Assembly (NCBI GenBank): GCA_041391925.1
Contig: JAWKNA010000005.1
Coordinates: forward strand, 310,001-374,000
Reading direction: 5' to 3'
Source: JBPOFM01 sp041391925
GTDB taxonomy: Bacteria > Bacteroidota > Bacteroidia > Flavobacteriales > Flavobacteriaceae
DNA: 64,000 nucleotides
Shown here: piece after piece, positions 63,986 through 64,000 of the stretch
Numbering within the stretch: the stretch's first letter is position 1
Layout of the letters: each line of letters starts with the position of its first letter
Translations under genes and position numbers: made by a program
The notes under the pieces: model-generated
Databases searched by the model: none
The model's input: the letters and a program-made list of their open reading frames with translations, nothing else
Told to the model about the DNA's origin: nothing

Positions 63986-64000
63986 ATATGTTATATTTGA

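Noticed and set aside
1..64000. tRNA, rRNA, CRISPR arrays, insertion sequences, prophage
   Set aside because: No cloverleaf, rRNA core sequence, regular spaced repeats, transposase or phage gene was recognised.

Overview
The window looks like a chromosomal segment of a marine-type member of the Flavobacteriaceae (Bacteroidota). The base composition is AT-rich. Several promoters match the Bacteroidota sigma factor pattern (TTG, about 18-19 bases, TAnnTTTG) and there are few Shine-Dalgarno-like sites. Other lineage markers are a secreted protein with a type IX secretion C-terminal domain, a CarB without the C-terminal regulatory domain, DUF4252 proteins, and a flavobacterial-style DEAD-box helicase with a basic tail.

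Region 1 (1-31 kb) is mostly housekeeping. It runs from carB (cut by the window edge) through a T9SS cargo protein, a SatD/DUF3307 pair behind a phased array of three palindromes, a thioesterase with rmuC, and a vitamin B12 uptake locus. In that locus a btuFCD-like ABC operon is divergent from a TonB receptor, and the receptor lies behind a cobalamin riboswitch. Next come an S41 protease lipoprotein, an ECF sigma / membrane protein / two-DUF4252 operon, purB, a DUF1028 protein, a haem-binding protein, a lone glycosyltransferase, two ABC-F proteins, a CobB-type sirtuin, a TrmH methyltransferase and a DEAD-box RNA helicase. Two related palindromic elements (21.35 and 23.81 kb) and a third, different structured element (28.15 kb) lie between these genes.

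Region 2 (31.1 kb to the end) is one large surface-polysaccharide locus, almost all on the + strand. It opens with a good promoter, a Wza-like export lipoprotein and a Wzc-like tyrosine autokinase with a Tyr-Gly tail. These are followed by an initiating sugar-phosphate transferase, TviB/WbpO and TviC/WbpP homologues (UDP-GalNAcA supply), and a Wzm/Wzt ABC exporter whose ATPase carries a carbohydrate-binding C-terminus. The rest holds eleven glycosyltransferases (counting one exostosin-like GT47), three FkbM methyltransferases, four sulfotransferase-like proteins, an asparagine-synthase-like protein without a glutaminase domain, an N-formyltransferase of the VioF/QdtF type, and an O-antigen ligase/polymerase-type membrane protein at the far end. 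The predicted product is a heavily decorated (O-methylated, possibly sulfated, N-formylated, uronic-acid-containing) glycan.

The sugar aminotransferase that should feed the formyltransferase carries a single-base frameshift after about 30 codons, so it is either a pseudogene or a sequencing error. No tRNA, rRNA, CRISPR array, insertion sequence or prophage was recognised.
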